In this document: positions 53,209-61,461 of the stretch, piece after piece
How positions within the stretch are numbered: the stretch's first letter is position 1
How the letters are laid out: the number at the start of each line of letters is the position of its first letter
Origin: Ectobacillus sp. JY-23
Lineage (GTDB): Bacteria; Bacillota; Bacilli; Bacillales; Bacillaceae_G
Direction of reading: 5' to 3'
Length of the DNA stretch: 64,000 nt
Assembly: GCF_023022965.1 (NCBI RefSeq)
Contig: NZ_CP095462.1
Span: 620,001 to 684,000 of the forward strand
Translations under genes and position numbers: made by a program
Notes under the pieces: model-generated
Database searches by the model: none
The model's input: only the letters and a program-made list of their open reading frames with translations
What the model was told of the DNA's origin: nothing

Positions 53209-54906
53209 TTATTTCTTGTCTTCTTTCTCTGTTAGGTATACCCATTTGTAAGAGTAGTCTCCACCGAAGTTGTGATCTACCCAACCTTTTACGTTAGAAC
53301 GCATTAGAGAAGATGTACCACGTTGGAACAATGGTGCAATTGCTGCATCTTCGAACAAGATTTTCTCAGCTTGCGCTAAAGCTTCCAGACGCTTCTTAGG
53401 ATCTGTTGTTAAAGTTGTTTTTCCATCTTTAACAAGTTGATCGTATTTAGAGTTAGAGTAGTTCATTTGGTTGTGTGCACCTTTTGTAACGAACATATCA
53501 ATGAACGTCATTGGATCTGGATAGTCAGGACCCCAACCAGCGTAGGACATTTCATAATCTTCTTTTGTCTCAATATCAAGCTTTTGCTTGAACGGCTGTT
53601 GCTTAATATTAACTGTTAGACCTGGAAGGTTTTTCTCCATTTGAGCTTTTAAGTACTCACCAATTTTCTTTGCAGATTCAGTGTCGTAGTTAAGCAACTC
53701 GATTGTTAGCTTGTCTTTGCCAAGCTCTTTTTTTGCTTCTTCCCAAAGTTTTTTTGCTTTATCAGCATTGAATTTGTTCATTGCGCCGTTTGTTGCACGG
53801 AAGTCTTTACCATCTGCACCTTTAACGAAATCTTGCGGTACCAGGTAGTCAGCAGGAACAGAGCCATTGTTTAGGATAACGTTTGTAATACCTGCTTTAT
53901 CAAAGGACATGCTAAGTGCTTGACGCACTTTCAAGTTTGCAAGTGGAGTGTCTTGACCACCACGTTTTTGGTTGAAGCGCAAGAAGAACACAGATGCATC
54001 TTTAGAAGTTACTAGCTCTGGAGAAGATTTGTACTTGTCTACAAACTCAGCGGATAGACCAGCGCGATCTACATCGCCTGCTTCGTATAGGTTAACACCT
54101 GTACCAACGTCTTTAACGATGTTGAAGTTGATTTCCGTCAACTTAACTGTTTTGTTATCCCAGTACTTATCGTTTTTCGTTAATTTAAAGCTTTGCTCAT
54201 GCTTCCACTCGCTAAGTACGAATGGTCCGTTGTATACGCCTGTATTTGCTTCTAGTGCATATTTTGCACCTTGTTCTTTAATAAATTTCTCGTTTTGCGG
54301 ATAGAATGTTGCGAAAGAAGTTAACTCAACAAAGTAAGGAACCGCATTTTCTAATTGCACTTCTAATGTTTGATCGTCGATAGCCTTTACGCCCAATTGA
54401 TCAACAGGAAGCTCTTTTTTGTTAATTTTTTCTGCATTTTTTACATCAAACATGATATATGCATACTCAGCTGCTGTTTCTGGATTCACCGCACGCTGCC
54501 AAGCAAATACGAAATCCTTAGCCGTTACAGGGTCACCGTTAGACCATTTTGCATCTTTGCGAAGTTTAAATGTATATGTTTTACCGTCATCGCTCTTTTT
54601 GAAAGATTCAGCTACACCTGGAGTTGGTTTTTGATCTTTATCTAAACGATATAGACCTTCCATAACGTTGTTCATAACGTTGAAAGATACCGCATCAGTT
54701 GCTTTAGCGGAGTCCATGGATGGGATTTCTTGAGACTCTAGCAAGTTTAATACTTGCTTCGCAGCAAGCTTCTCTTCACCTTTGCCCTCTTTTTTTGGCT
54801 CAGTGTTTGCTTTCTGATCGTTGCCGCCACATGCAGTTAAGGCCACACTTACCGCTAAAACCGGCGCTACTACTGCAGCTAATTTTGTTTTCTTTTTCAT
54901 ACTCAT
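53209..54906 (-). CDS. oppA: Oligopeptide ABC transporter substrate-binding lipoprotein
   Basis: A 565-residue extracellular lipoprotein. The lipobox is LTACGG (Cys at about 26), followed by a Lys/Glu linker and the SBP family 5 fold. Typical blocks are YTFKLRKDAKWSNGDPVTAKDFVFAWQR and YEMSYAGWGPDYPDPMTF. It should bind oligopeptides and deliver them to a membrane ABC permease; no oppBCDF genes are next to it, so it works with a transporter elsewhere or is one of several OppA paralogues. A GGAGGG site lies 5 bases before the ATG. CodY-like boxes at 54945-54994 suggest nutrient control. Confidence 0.9.
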   Translation of the reverse strand: MSMKKKTKLAAVVAPVLAVSVALTACGGNDQKANTEPKKEGKGEEKLAAKQVLNLLESQEIPSMDSAKATDAVSFNVMNNVMEGLYRLDKDQKPTPGVAESFKKSDDGKTYTFKLRKDAKWSNGDPVTAKDFVFAWQRAVNPETAAEYAYIMFDVKNAEKINKKELPVDQLGVKAIDDQTLEVQLENAVPYFVELTSFATFYPQNEKFIKEQGAKYALEANTGVYNGPFVLSEWKHEQSFKLTKNDKYWDNKTVKLTEINFNIVKDVGTGVNLYEAGDVDRAGLSAEFVDKYKSSPELVTSKDASVFFLRFNQKRGGQDTPLANLKVRQALSMSFDKAGITNVILNNGSVPADYLVPQDFVKGADGKDFRATNGAMNKFNADKAKKLWEEAKKELGKDKLTIELLNYDTESAKKIGEYLKAQMEKNLPGLTVNIKQQPFKQKLDIETKEDYEMSYAGWGPDYPDPMTFIDMFVTKGAHNQMNYSNSKYDQLVKDGKTTLTTDPKKRLEALAQAEKILFEDAAIAPLFQRGTSSLMRSNVKGWVDHNFGGDYSYKWVYLTEKEDKK

Positions 54907-54944
54907 GTACCCTCCTCAAAAAATATATATCTTCTGACAATAGA

Positions 54945-54994
54945 AAATTTCTGTTAATTCTATGAATATTTCGAGATAAAATTATCAGAAAATT
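54945..54994. promoter_or_regulatory. CodY-like boxes upstream of oppA
   Basis: AATTATCAGAAAATT at 54980-54994 has one mismatch to the CodY consensus AATTTTCWGAAAATT. A second site at 54945-54959 (minus strand AATTAACAGAAATTT) has three. They lie 39-88 bases before the oppA start. Confidence 0.6.
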
Positions 54995-55612
54995 TCTATT
55001 AGTTTATATTCTACTAAATTTTGAAGATTTGTAAAGTACTATTCGTAAAAAATTTTAAAATTTTATTTTATTACTGTAATATTTATCACTAGATTGTAAA
55101 AACAAGGAATTTAATCAACTAAATATATCCATATTTAAACAAGAATTGCATATTCCATTAGTTCTACTGCATGAAAAATAAAGATAACTCTATTTTCTTT
55201 GTTCTGTTTATGCATGCTCATACATTACCTTTTTCTCCTTTCCCTCTTAAAAGCTTGTATTCTACGATACATCCCTATGAATATATAGCTCTTTTACTAA
55301 TTTAATGACATAAAAATTATTATTTATTACGAGTGTACATATTATTTATATTAGAGCAGGTTAGATCCTACATATAGTTTCCTTACCTACAGGTTTGTTA
55401 AAATCTTCAATTGCATATCTATTTTATAAAAAGATATAGAGGTGGTGCATATACAAAATTCAAAAATAAATCCTACAGATATTCTTGTAGTATAAGAAAG
55501 GTGCTACAAGGCCTATTTACCTCTTCCTCATGTAGGTATCAAGAAGTCTCCCTTACACGAAGAAATAAGTCTTTATATTGGAAAGGCTCCCTCAAAGAGT
55601 AATTTTTTTGTA
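54995..55612. other. AT-rich intergenic region, no clear gene
   Basis: Over 600 bases, very AT-rich. A rightward frame at about 55441-55605 begins after GAGGTGG but stops or shifts several times and carries no recognisable motif; it may be a degenerate coding remnant. A short hairpin CTACA/TGTAG lies near 55475. It presumably also holds the distal oppA promoter. Confidence 0.4.
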
Positions 55613-55680
55613 ATGCTTTGTTAAAGTTCGTTGTTGATTTCCCTTACAGAGGCTCGCTTTCTACGTGCAGTCAGGAAGCC
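55613..55680. repeat. Palindromic intergenic repeat, left-end fragment (C)
   Basis: TGTTAAAG, then TTGTTGATTTCC and GGCTCGCTTTC, match the left 65 bases of copy B at 20882-21056. The right half is missing. It lies downstream of livJ. Confidence 0.6.
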
Positions 55681-55693
55681 TATATCACACAAA

Positions 55694-55718
55694 AACAAGG
55701 CGCCCGATTGGACGCCTC
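55694..55718 (-). terminator. Terminator of livJ
   Basis: A 5-bp GC-rich stem AGGCG/CGCCT around a 9-base loop, followed on the minus strand by TGTTTTTG. Confidence 0.6.
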
Positions 55719-55724
55719 TCTCTT

Positions 55725-56930
55725 TTACTTACTCACTTCGCCTTGCTGCTTACCAGGATACGAACCGTCTTCAAACTTATAGATGTATACCTTTGCATTT
55801 TTATTGTCCCCTTTTTCATCAAAGCTTACGTTCGTAATTACACCGTCGAAAGATGTCACACCGCGTACTGCATCACGAACCTGTTCTCTTGTCGGCATCT
55901 TTCCGCCGTTTTTCTGCAGCGCCTCTTTAATACCTTGTAAAATTACAGCCGCAGAATCATAACCATATGCAGAAAATGCTTCGATATCTTTGTTGAATTT
56001 CTTTTTATAGTCATCCACAAATGCTTTTCCTTTTTCTGTTGTGCTTGGTGATGTGGCAACTGTTGTATAATACGTGTCTTTTAAAGCATCCTTAGCGACT
56101 TCAGCCATTGTCGGGGAGTCGATACCGTCACCACCCATGATTGGCACCTTAATACCTTTTTCACGTGCCTGTTTAACTAAAATACTTCCTTCTGCGTACA
56201 AGCCGCCAAAATAAACAAGATCAGGCTTTTTCGCAACCACTTGGTTCAATACGCCATTAAAATCTTTCTCACCAATTGTAATCCCTTCATAACCAACTAC
56301 TTTGGCACCTATTTTTTCAGCCTCTTTTTTAAATGCATCCGCCAAACCTTGTCCATATGCAGTTTTGTCTTGAATGATAAAGATATTAGCTGCCTTTAAT
56401 GTGTCTACTGCGTATTTCGCAGCAGCTGGACCTTGAAAATCATCACGTGCTACGAGACGAGCTACTGATTTTAACCCTCGCTCTGTTAAATCTACCGCCG
56501 TGCTGGATGGAGATACCATAACTAAATTTTGCTTTTCATACGTTTCGGAAGCAGCAATAGAAACACCAGACATCAAATGCCCTACTACACCGAAAACCGC
56601 TTTATCTGCTGTAATTGTTTGGGCATTGGCAACGCCCTTTTTTGGGTCCCCTTGGTCATCATATGGTACAAATTGCAAATCAAATCCAAGCTTTTTAAAT
56701 TCTTCTTTTTGCTTTTCCACAGCTAGTTGCGCACCTAGCTTCATCGATTCACCAAAAGAAGCGGAACCACCAGAAAGTGGAGACTGCGATACAATTTTAA
56801 TGACCTTGCTATCATTCTTGGCACCTGTCGTCGTTGTCGAGCTTGTCTTTTCGTTGCCTCCGCATCCCGCTAGCAACCCGCTCATGAGAACACCTGCCAA
56901 CATCATGGATATGCTTTTTTTTCGCTTCAT
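55725..56930 (-). CDS. livJ: Branched-chain amino-acid ABC transporter substrate-binding lipoprotein
   Basis: A 401-residue extracellular lipoprotein. The lipobox is LLAGCGG (Cys at about 22), followed by a type I periplasmic-binding fold of the LivJ family: IVSQSPLSGGSASFGESMKLGAQLAVE, then YGYDSAAVILQGI near the C-terminus. It should bind Leu/Ile/Val. The matching ATPases and permease livF, livG and livM lie 4.5 kb to the right on the same strand with unrelated genes between, so the transporter is split. A G-run serves as ribosome site. A CodY-like site lies just upstream. Confidence 0.9.
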   Translation of the reverse strand: MKRKKSISMMLAGVLMSGLLAGCGGNEKTSSTTTTGAKNDSKVIKIVSQSPLSGGSASFGESMKLGAQLAVEKQKEEFKKLGFDLQFVPYDDQGDPKKGVANAQTITADKAVFGVVGHLMSGVSIAASETYEKQNLVMVSPSSTAVDLTERGLKSVARLVARDDFQGPAAAKYAVDTLKAANIFIIQDKTAYGQGLADAFKKEAEKIGAKVVGYEGITIGEKDFNGVLNQVVAKKPDLVYFGGLYAEGSILVKQAREKGIKVPIMGGDGIDSPTMAEVAKDALKDTYYTTVATSPSTTEKGKAFVDDYKKKFNKDIEAFSAYGYDSAAVILQGIKEALQKNGGKMPTREQVRDAVRGVTSFDGVITNVSFDEKGDNKNAKVYIYKFEDGSYPGKQQGEVSK

Positions 56931-56950
56931 ACTTGTACCCCCCGAGTAAT

Positions 56951-56965
56951 ATTATTCTGAATATT
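56951..56965. promoter_or_regulatory. CodY-like site upstream of livJ
   Basis: ATTATTCTGAATATT has three mismatches to the CodY consensus but is close to the gene start and dyad-like. Weak on its own; it gains weight from the sites before oppA and preT. Confidence 0.35.
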
Positions 56966-57090
56966 TTAAATATTATATTATTAATACAAATTAGACAAGA
57001 GGTATTTGAAATGTTTCAAACAAATTTGTAGTACAATTTAAACTTTTTACTCAAATACATACCAATATAACAAAGTGCCTTTATCCAAAC

Positions 57091-57122
57091 AAAAAAACTT
57101 GCGCGATTGCGCAAGTTTTTTA
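57091..57122 (-). terminator. Terminator of the ABC-F gene
   Basis: A 12-bp perfect stem AAAAACTTGCGC/GCGCAAGTTTTT with a GATT loop directly after the stop. Confidence 0.9.
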
Positions 57123-57123
57123 T

Positions 57124-58743
57124 TTAAGCATACATTTCTTCCAAGCGTTTTTGTAACTCCTCATTTTCCAAATACTCATCATACGTCGTTTGCCTATCCA
57201 TCACACCACTTGGCGTAATTTCAATAATGCGGTTTGCAACTGTCTCTACAAACTGATGGTCATGTGATGTAAATAAAATTGTACCCTTAAACGCCATTAA
57301 ACCGTTGTTCAGAGCTGTAATAGACTCCAAATCCAAGTGGTTTGTCGGTTCATCAAACAGCAAAACATTTGCACCACTTAGCATCATTTTAGACAACATA
57401 CAACGAACTTTCTCTCCTCCGGAAAGGACACTTGCTTTTTTCAATACTTCTTCACCGGAGAATAACATTCTACCAAGGAAACCACGTAAAAAGCTTTCCG
57501 ACTCGTCTTGCGGCGAAAATTGACGAAGCCATTCTACAAGCGTCAAATCACTGCCTTCAAAATATTCGGAGTTATCCTTAGGGAAATATGCTTGACTCGT
57601 TGTCACACCCCATTTATACGTGCCTGCGTCAGGCTCCATTTCACCGGACAAAATTTTAAATAACGTTGTGTTTGCAGCTTCGTTGCGACCCACGAACGCA
57701 ATTTTATCTCCTTTATTTACAGTGAAACTGACATTATCCAATACCTTTTCACCGTCAATTGTTTTTGTCAATCCTTCTACGCGAAGCAAATCATTTCCTA
57801 CTTCACGGTTTGGTGTAAATCCAACAAAAGGATAGCGGCGAGAAGACGGACGAATATCATCAAGGGTAATTTTATCCAAAAGCTTTTTACGTGATGTCGC
57901 TTGTTTCGCTTTAGATGCGTTAGAGCTAAAGCGCGCAATAAAGCCTTGGAGTTCTTTAATTTTTTCTTCTTTCTTCTTATTTGCATCTTGTGCCAACTTT
58001 AATGCTAACTGACTAGACTCATACCAGAAGTCATAGTTACCTACATAAATTTGAATACGTCCGAAATCCAAGTCGGCCATATGTGTACAAACTTTGTTTA
58101 AGAAATGACGATCATGGGAAACGACAATAACTGTATTCTCAAAATTCATTAAAAAGTTCTCTAGCCAGCGAATTGCTTTAATGTCCAAGTGGTTCGTTGG
58201 CTCGTCCAAAAGAAGGATATCTGGCTTACCGAACAATGCTTGCGCAAGCAACACTTTCACTTTCTCTCCGCCCGTAAGTTCAGCCATTGTTTTGTAGTGA
58301 AGATCTTCATCAATACCTAAACCTTTTAATAAGATTGCTGCATCTGCTTCTGCTTCCCAACCATTCATTTCAGCAAACTCGCCCTCTAGTTCAGCTGCGC
58401 GCATGCCATCTTCGTCACTGAAGTCTTCTTTCATGTAAATCGCATCTTTTTCTTGCATAACTTGATACAAGCGAGCATGTCCCATAATAACTGTTTGCAA
58501 CACTTGGTACTCTTCGTATTCAAAGTGGTTCTGCTTTAATACAGCTAGGCGTTCGCCTGGTGTGATAATCACGTCGCCTGTATTAGGTTCAATTTCGCCA
58601 GATAAAATTTTTAAAAACGTAGATTTTCCGGCACCATTTGCACCAATTAAACCATAGCAATTCCCTGGTGTAAACTTAATGTTTACATCGTCAAACAATT
58701 TACGATCTCCGTATCTTAAACTTACATTACTTACTTGAATCAA
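57124..58743 (-). CDS. ABC-F ribosome-associated ATPase (YkpA/YbiT-like) with altered second Walker A
   Basis: A 539-residue soluble protein with two ABC domains. First: Walker A GANGAGKST (34-42), signature LTGGEK, Walker B LLLDEPTNHLD. A charged linker lies at about 245-300. Second: signature LSGGEK and Walker B LLFDEPTNHLD are intact, but the Walker A reads GRNEAANTT (352-360), with Asn358 (codon AAC at 57670-57672) where the nucleotide-binding lysine belongs. ABC-F proteins act on the ribosome, in translation control or drug protection. The length and the GITTS-like VTTSQAYFPKDN block match the YkpA/YbiT branch. If the change is real, the second site should be weak or dead for ATP. Confidence 0.88.
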   Translation of the reverse strand: MIQVSNVSLRYGDRKLFDDVNIKFTPGNCYGLIGANGAGKSTFLKILSGEIEPNTGDVIITPGERLAVLKQNHFEYEEYQVLQTVIMGHARLYQVMQEKDAIYMKEDFSDEDGMRAAELEGEFAEMNGWEAEADAAILLKGLGIDEDLHYKTMAELTGGEKVKVLLAQALFGKPDILLLDEPTNHLDIKAIRWLENFLMNFENTVIVVSHDRHFLNKVCTHMADLDFGRIQIYVGNYDFWYESSQLALKLAQDANKKKEEKIKELQGFIARFSSNASKAKQATSRKKLLDKITLDDIRPSSRRYPFVGFTPNREVGNDLLRVEGLTKTIDGEKVLDNVSFTVNKGDKIAFVGRNEAANTTLFKILSGEMEPDAGTYKWGVTTSQAYFPKDNSEYFEGSDLTLVEWLRQFSPQDESESFLRGFLGRMLFSGEEVLKKASVLSGGEKVRCMLSKMMLSGANVLLFDEPTNHLDLESITALNNGLMAFKGTILFTSHDHQFVETVANRIIEITPSGVMDRQTTYDEYLENEELQKRLEEMYA

Positions 58744-58854
58744 TGTTCATTTCCTCCAAATCGTTTTATCTACACATACATTCTACTATACCATGTATAG
58801 CAAGGAGAAGAAAGAGCAAAGCCTTTCTCTACCTTAGAGTGGTACTTGCTAATG

Positions 58855-58886
58855 AAAAAAGACGTTGATTATCAACGTCTTTTTTC
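58855..58886. terminator. Terminator of the XRE gene, bidirectional
   Basis: A 14-bp perfect stem AAAAAAGACGTTGA/TCAACGTCTTTTTT around a 2-3 base centre. Confidence 0.85.
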
Positions 58887-58903
58887 ATTTCATGAGAAGA
58901 TCA

Positions 58904-59131
58904 TTACAAATTAAGAGATTGAAAGAATTCACCTAAGCTGATACCAAGCGCCAAACAGATTTTTTGCAAGGATGCAATAGTTGCACCACGCTGCCCTCTC
59001 TCCACCATACCGATGAAGTTTTTATGAAGGTTAGACTGCTCCGCCAAATCCGCTTGTGACAACCCATTCTTCATTCTTTCTGATTTAATCGTGCTCCCGA
59101 TTTTCACCAGTAATTGTTCTTCTGTTTGCAT
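58904..59131 (-). CDS. Small XRE-family DNA-binding protein
   Basis: A 75-residue protein that is essentially one Cro/C1-type helix-turn-helix: IGSTIKSERMKNGLSQADLAEQSNLHKNFIGMVERGQRG (split over positions about 11-49), followed by the closing helix IASLQKICLALGISLGEFF. No sensor domain. Probably a stand-alone regulator, like the SinR-type or phage-like regulators of Bacillus; the target is unknown. The ribosome site is weak (GGGTGA). Confidence 0.82.
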   Translation of the reverse strand: MQTEEQLLVKIGSTIKSERMKNGLSQADLAEQSNLHKNFIGMVERGQRGATIASLQKICLALGISLGEFFQSLNL

Positions 59132-59319
59132 TTTTAATCACCCGAACATAACAATTTGTGAAAAGCTGAATGCAGCCCCGCCTTTGAACCCTTCTCCCTG
59201 AAATCCCCATATTCCCGTAAAGATTACTAGCTTTTTCTAAGTACATACTATATCAAACCAACTTTTATTGCACAATATATATCTCAAAAAAAGCTTAAAA
59301 TTGATAATGTTGCACACGA

Positions 59320-60015
59320 TTATAGTGTATAACTAAACATGGAAAGATGCTCTGCAATGCATTGTAGCAAGCGCTTTGCAGTTTCTTCTTTTCCTTCACA
59401 CATCGTTACATGTCCCTCTTTGTCTACGATGTAATGAACTGCTTCAGTTGTATACAGTGAATCGGATGCATTTGCCACCATAAGTTCTGCCCTCGAACTT
59501 TTCATACGAAGATTTGCTCTTTCTAACAACACTTCTCGTTCTACATCACTTTCTAGTTTAAATCCAACCAAAAGTGATGCTGGGCTCCATTCTTTAATAA
59601 AGTTAATCACTTTAGGTGCTTTTTTAAAGTGAATAATAGGTGGGTGGTCACTAGAAATTTTACCTTTATTCGGTAATTCTTCACCAGCTGGTGTCACCAT
59701 CTTGTCGACAATCCAATCAGACCCTGCAGCTGCCATAATCACAGCATCCACACGCTCATTTGTAACAATCTCTTTGACTTTGTCACTCAAATCTAAAATT
59801 CCCTCAAACGTACATGTTTGCAAAAGTTGTCCGGTTTTTACTACTGGTTTTTTAGCGAAATACCCATGTAAGTAAATGACACGTGCACCAAGAGACAGTG
59901 CTTCTTCTGCCAATAAGCTTCCAATCGTTCCTTTCGCCATATTTGTGTGACCGCGCACATTGTCCCACTTTTCTAAGCAACCGCCACTTGTAATTAGAAT
60001 AGTTTTTCCCTTCAT
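59320..60015 (-). CDS. Stand-alone phosphopantothenate-cysteine ligase domain (CoaB-like)
   Basis: A 231-residue protein matching only the CoaB half of the usual CoaBC fusion. The block TILITSGGCLEKWDNVRGHTNM contains the start of the nucleotide site, VDAVIMAAAGSDW the central loop, and HFKKAPKVINFIKEW and LLVGFKLESDVE the conserved C-terminal motifs. It would condense 4'-phosphopantothenate with cysteine using a nucleotide triphosphate. Most Bacillaceae also have a fused CoaBC elsewhere, so this may be a second copy with an altered role. The start at 60015 follows AAGGGTG. Confidence 0.78.
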   Translation of the reverse strand: MKGKTILITSGGCLEKWDNVRGHTNMAKGTIGSLLAEEALSLGARVIYLHGYFAKKPVVKTGQLLQTCTFEGILDLSDKVKEIVTNERVDAVIMAAAGSDWIVDKMVTPAGEELPNKGKISSDHPPIIHFKKAPKVINFIKEWSPASLLVGFKLESDVEREVLLERANLRMKSSRAELMVANASDSLYTTEAVHYIVDKEGHVTMCEGKEETAKRLLQCIAEHLSMFSYTL

Positions 60016-60081
60016 ACTCTTCACCCTTTACCTTTTTCTTTTATATTACGAAAAAAACAAACATTTTCCTACGTTTTTCAA

Positions 60082-60243
60082 TTATTGAGGTCGACTTTGC
60101 TTGGTAGCACCAGCAAAAATCCACCCTTGTTGTTCTACAAATTGGGTAAAGGCCTGCAAAAATTCCTCGTGAGAAACTTCCCCTTCATCGCCATTTACCA
60201 ACACTATCCCTTCTATTTCCACACCACTTTTATTTTGCCTCAT
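60082..60243 (-). CDS. Small protein, 53 aa, unknown function
   Basis: A 53-residue acidic protein with a beta-like first half (SGVEIEGIVLVNGDEGEV) and a helix (SHEEFLQAFTQFVEQQG). No signal, membrane segment or cysteine. CGGAGG lies 7 bases before the ATG at 60243; an ATG at 60248 is too close to it. It is on the minus strand just left of the msrA S-box. I do not recognise it. Confidence 0.55.
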   Translation of the reverse strand: MRQNKSGVEIEGIVLVNGDEGEVSHEEFLQAFTQFVEQQGWIFAGATKQSRPQ

Positions 60244-60386
60244 ACTCATTCCTCCGTGATCTAATTTTTTCTTGCAGTGAAGGGCGTTACCTCTTTAAAC
60301 AACTGCAATCAAATAATTTGTTGTTAGTATGTGCAAAAAAATTTGTACTTACTGCATGTATCTTATATAATAAAGCTTACATAATT

Positions 60387-60533
60387 CTTATCCAGAGAGG
60401 TCTAGGGATCGGCCCGTTAAAGCCTCGGCAACCCCGTTATGGAAGGTGCCAACTCCGGCAGGTAATCCTGCAAGATAAGAAGAAGACTTTGGACGCAAAA
60501 TCCCTTCTTCGCTCATGAAGAAGGGATTTTTTT
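60387..60533 (+). promoter_or_regulatory. SAM-I (S-box) riboswitch with terminator, upstream of msrA
   Basis: The aptamer at 60387-60480 has the P1 pair CTTATC/GATAAG, the AGAGAGG opening, GCCTCGGCAACC, and the closing GGTGCCAACTCC block. The terminator follows at 60499-60510/60517-60528 (AATCCCTTCTTC/GAAGAAGGGATT) with a long T-run. When SAM is scarce, msrA should be expressed. Confidence 0.95.
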
Positions 60534-60548
60534 AATGAAAGGATGAGG

Positions 60549-61091
60549 ATGATGACAAAACAATACGAACTCGCAACATTTGCTGGTGGCTGCTTTTGGT
60601 GTATGGTAAAACCTTTTGATGAACTACCAGGTATTCATAACGTAGTCTCTGGCTACAGCGGGGGACATGTAGAAAATCCAACTTACGAACAGGTAAAAAC
60701 CGGTACAACAGGTCATTATGAAGTTGTACAAATTACATTTGACCCCGATGTATTTCCTTATGAAAAGTTATTATCTTTATATTGGCCCCAAATTGATCCG
60801 ACTGATGCGGAAGGTCAGTTTTTTGATCGCGGTCCGCAATATCGTGCTGCTATTTTTTATCACAATGACAAGCAAAAACAAGCCGCTCAAAAGTCTAAAC
60901 AAGAACTAATTGTCAGTGGTCAATTCAACAAGCCCATTGTAACAGAAATTTTACCCGCTTCTCCGTTTTACGAAGCCGAAGAATATCATCAGCACTTCTA
61001 TAAAAAGAATCCAGAAAAATATAAACAAGAGCGTGTTGAATCCGGTCGCGACGCCTTCATTGCCGAGCATTGGGCACAAGAAACGAAATGA
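60549..61091 (+). CDS. msrA: Peptide methionine sulfoxide reductase A
   Basis: A 180-residue MsrA that reduces methionine-S-sulfoxide in proteins or free. The catalytic cysteine is in FAGGCFWCM, at the N-terminus as usual; the conserved blocks [26 protein letters not shown] and [12 protein letters not shown] follow. No fused MsrB. Three in-frame ATGs lie close together (60543, 60549, 60552); 60549 is best spaced from GAAAGG. The S-box upstream ties the enzyme to methionine supply: it can recycle oxidised methionine when SAM is low. Confidence 0.93.
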   Translation: MMTKQYELATFAGGCFWCMVKPFDELPGIHNVVSGYSGGHVENPTYEQVKTGTTGHYEVVQITFDPDVFPYEKLLSLYWPQIDPTDAEGQFFDRGPQYRAAIFYHNDKQKQAAQKSKQELIVSGQFNKPIVTEILPASPFYEAEEYHQHFYKKNPEKYKQERVESGRDAFIAEHWAQETK

Positions 61092-61157
61092 GTTTCCCAA
61101 TATTACCCGTACATATTTTTTTGCTCACAAGAAGCTAAGAAAAAAGTAGGTGATATT

Positions 61158-61357
61158 ATGGCATACGAAACTTTATTCTCCCATTTTATCGGGACACAGC
61201 GCGTTACACGTTTACGTCATTCTGAAACTGGCGCATTATAGACTACACACCAGATGCGCCCGGCAATCCAATCTCTCCAGACATACAACAGTACGTGCGA
61301 GCGCATCTTGACCAAATTAGTAGCGGTGATACCGATTATGACGGTTTAATCTTGTAA
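61158..61357 (+). pseudogene. Small gene with a frameshift
   Basis: After AAAAGTAGGTG the frame begins MAYETLFSHFIGTQRVTRLRHSETGAL and meets TAG at 61239. One frame over, it continues in the same style (DYTPDAPGNPISPDIQQYV, then RAHLDQISSGDTDYDG) and stops at 61355. Joined, they give about 66 residues, a plausible small cytoplasmic protein broken by one indel near 61235. No family recognised. A sequencing error would explain it equally well. Confidence 0.55.
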
Positions 61358-61432
61358 AGTTTTACTTTTTCATTAGATATTGCTAAAGCTTTCTATGGGT
61401 AAAGAGAACTTTAACAAAGACTTTCATAAAAG

Positions 61433-61458
61433 AAAAGAAGCTCCTTGGAGCTTCTTTT
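61433..61458. terminator. Terminator of the liv operon
   Basis: A 10-bp stem AAAAGAAGCT/AGCTTCTTTT with a 6-base loop, flanked by A- and T-runs, directly after livF. Confidence 0.85.
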
Positions 61459-61461
61459 CTT

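Noticed and set aside
53060-53284. 75-residue N-terminal extension of the methyltransferase
   Set aside because: It overlaps the end of oppA and its terminator, while a good ribosome site precedes the ATG at 53059.
55411-55602. 63-residue rightward frame after GAGGTGG
   Set aside because: The well-spaced start gives a different frame that stops after 16 codons; no motif, so at most a remnant.
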